A stretch of DNA of 64,000 bases, taken from assembly GCF_024347615.1 (NCBI RefSeq), contig NZ_AP025508.1, positions 186,001-250,000 on the forward strand, in the 5' to 3' direction. The notes beneath the pieces are model-generated. The model did no database searches. It worked only from the letters and a program-made list of their open reading frames with translations, and was not told the origin of the DNA. The first letter of the stretch is position 1. Each line of letters begins with the position of its first letter. The position numbers were made by a program, and so were the translations under genes. This document shows, piece by piece, positions 63,915-64,000 of this stretch. Origin of the DNA: Vibrio splendidus (GTDB lineage: Bacteria > Pseudomonadota > Gammaproteobacteria > Enterobacterales > Vibrionaceae).

Positions 63915-64000
63915 TCAGATCACAATTTTTATCTTTTCCCCCTTGGGTTCTTCCACATCGCCCCAACATATTGGGTAACCCCATGCCAATCGTGGCAACT
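63915..64000 (-). CDS. Possible C-terminal end of a gene cut by the window edge
   Basis: On the minus strand a frame enters from the edge and reads LPRLAWGYPICWGDVEEPKG, ending EKIKIVI and a stop at 63915. Other frames are also open for part of this stretch, so it is a weak call. Product unknown. Confidence 0.25.
   Translation of the reverse strand, partial: LPRLAWGYPICWGDVEEPKGEKIKIVI

Overview
The window looks like a chromosomal segment of a marine gammaproteobacterium, most likely a Vibrio (moderate confidence, judged from the yjbEFGH-wza-wzb-wzc block, the 510-residue cofactor-independent phosphoglycerate mutase and the overall gene style). Almost all of it serves surface polysaccharide synthesis. 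Core genes such as gpmI, yjbH and wzc have ordinary composition. The glycosyltransferase, polymerase and flippase genes are visibly AT-rich, as is usual for exchanged O-antigen or capsule DNA.

Region A (1-17.2 kb) is the downstream part of a first polysaccharide cluster. It holds a Wzy-type polymerase, GT2 glycosyltransferases, the fnlABC set for UDP-L-FucNAc with a wbuB-like transferase, and a small PglC-type phosphoglycosyl transferase. Next comes an unusual acyl module: a PglD-like acyltransferase, a FabH-type ketosynthase, two acyl carrier proteins, two short-chain reductases and an acyl-ligase-like (ANL) protein. It ends with a PglE-like aminotransferase and a membrane 4,6-dehydratase of the WbpM/FlaA1 type. 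Together these could make a bacillosamine-like initiating sugar whose 4-amine carries an ACP-built acyl group, for example 3-hydroxybutyryl.

Region B (17.3-26.3 kb) is a group-4-capsule-like export locus, yjbE-F-G-H then wza-wzb-wzc, in the same order as E. coli gfcABCDE-etp-etk. An RfaH ops element sits in the loop of a perfect hairpin upstream of wza. Region C (26.3-31.4 kb) is accessory: an IS3-family element inside a dispersed repeat, a phage-like holin/endolysin pair and a phage-type replication protein.

Region D (31.4-52.5 kb) is a second polysaccharide cluster with its own ops site. It holds wecB-wecC (UDP-ManNAcA), rmlB-A-D (dTDP-rhamnose), a fused WxcM/FdtD-like isomerase-acetyltransferase with an aminotransferase (dTDP-3-acetamido-3,6-dideoxyhexose), Wzx, an EpsG-like Wzy, five glycosyltransferases and two membrane acyltransferases. 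The working rmlC lies at the far end behind an IS30-family element, while a decayed rmlC start sits just after rmlD, which marks a past cassette exchange.

Region E (52.9-64 kb) holds a REP-associated tyrosine transposase and a fragment of another, a DinJ/YafQ-type toxin-antitoxin pair, two convergent wecA paralogues, gpmI, a small membrane protein behind a 30-bp palindrome, ogt, a MATE transporter and a wzz chain-length regulator. A dispersed intergenic repeat appears in several places and forms a tandem array of about 44-bp units near 60.8-61.1 kb. I saw no rRNA or tRNA gene and no CRISPR array.
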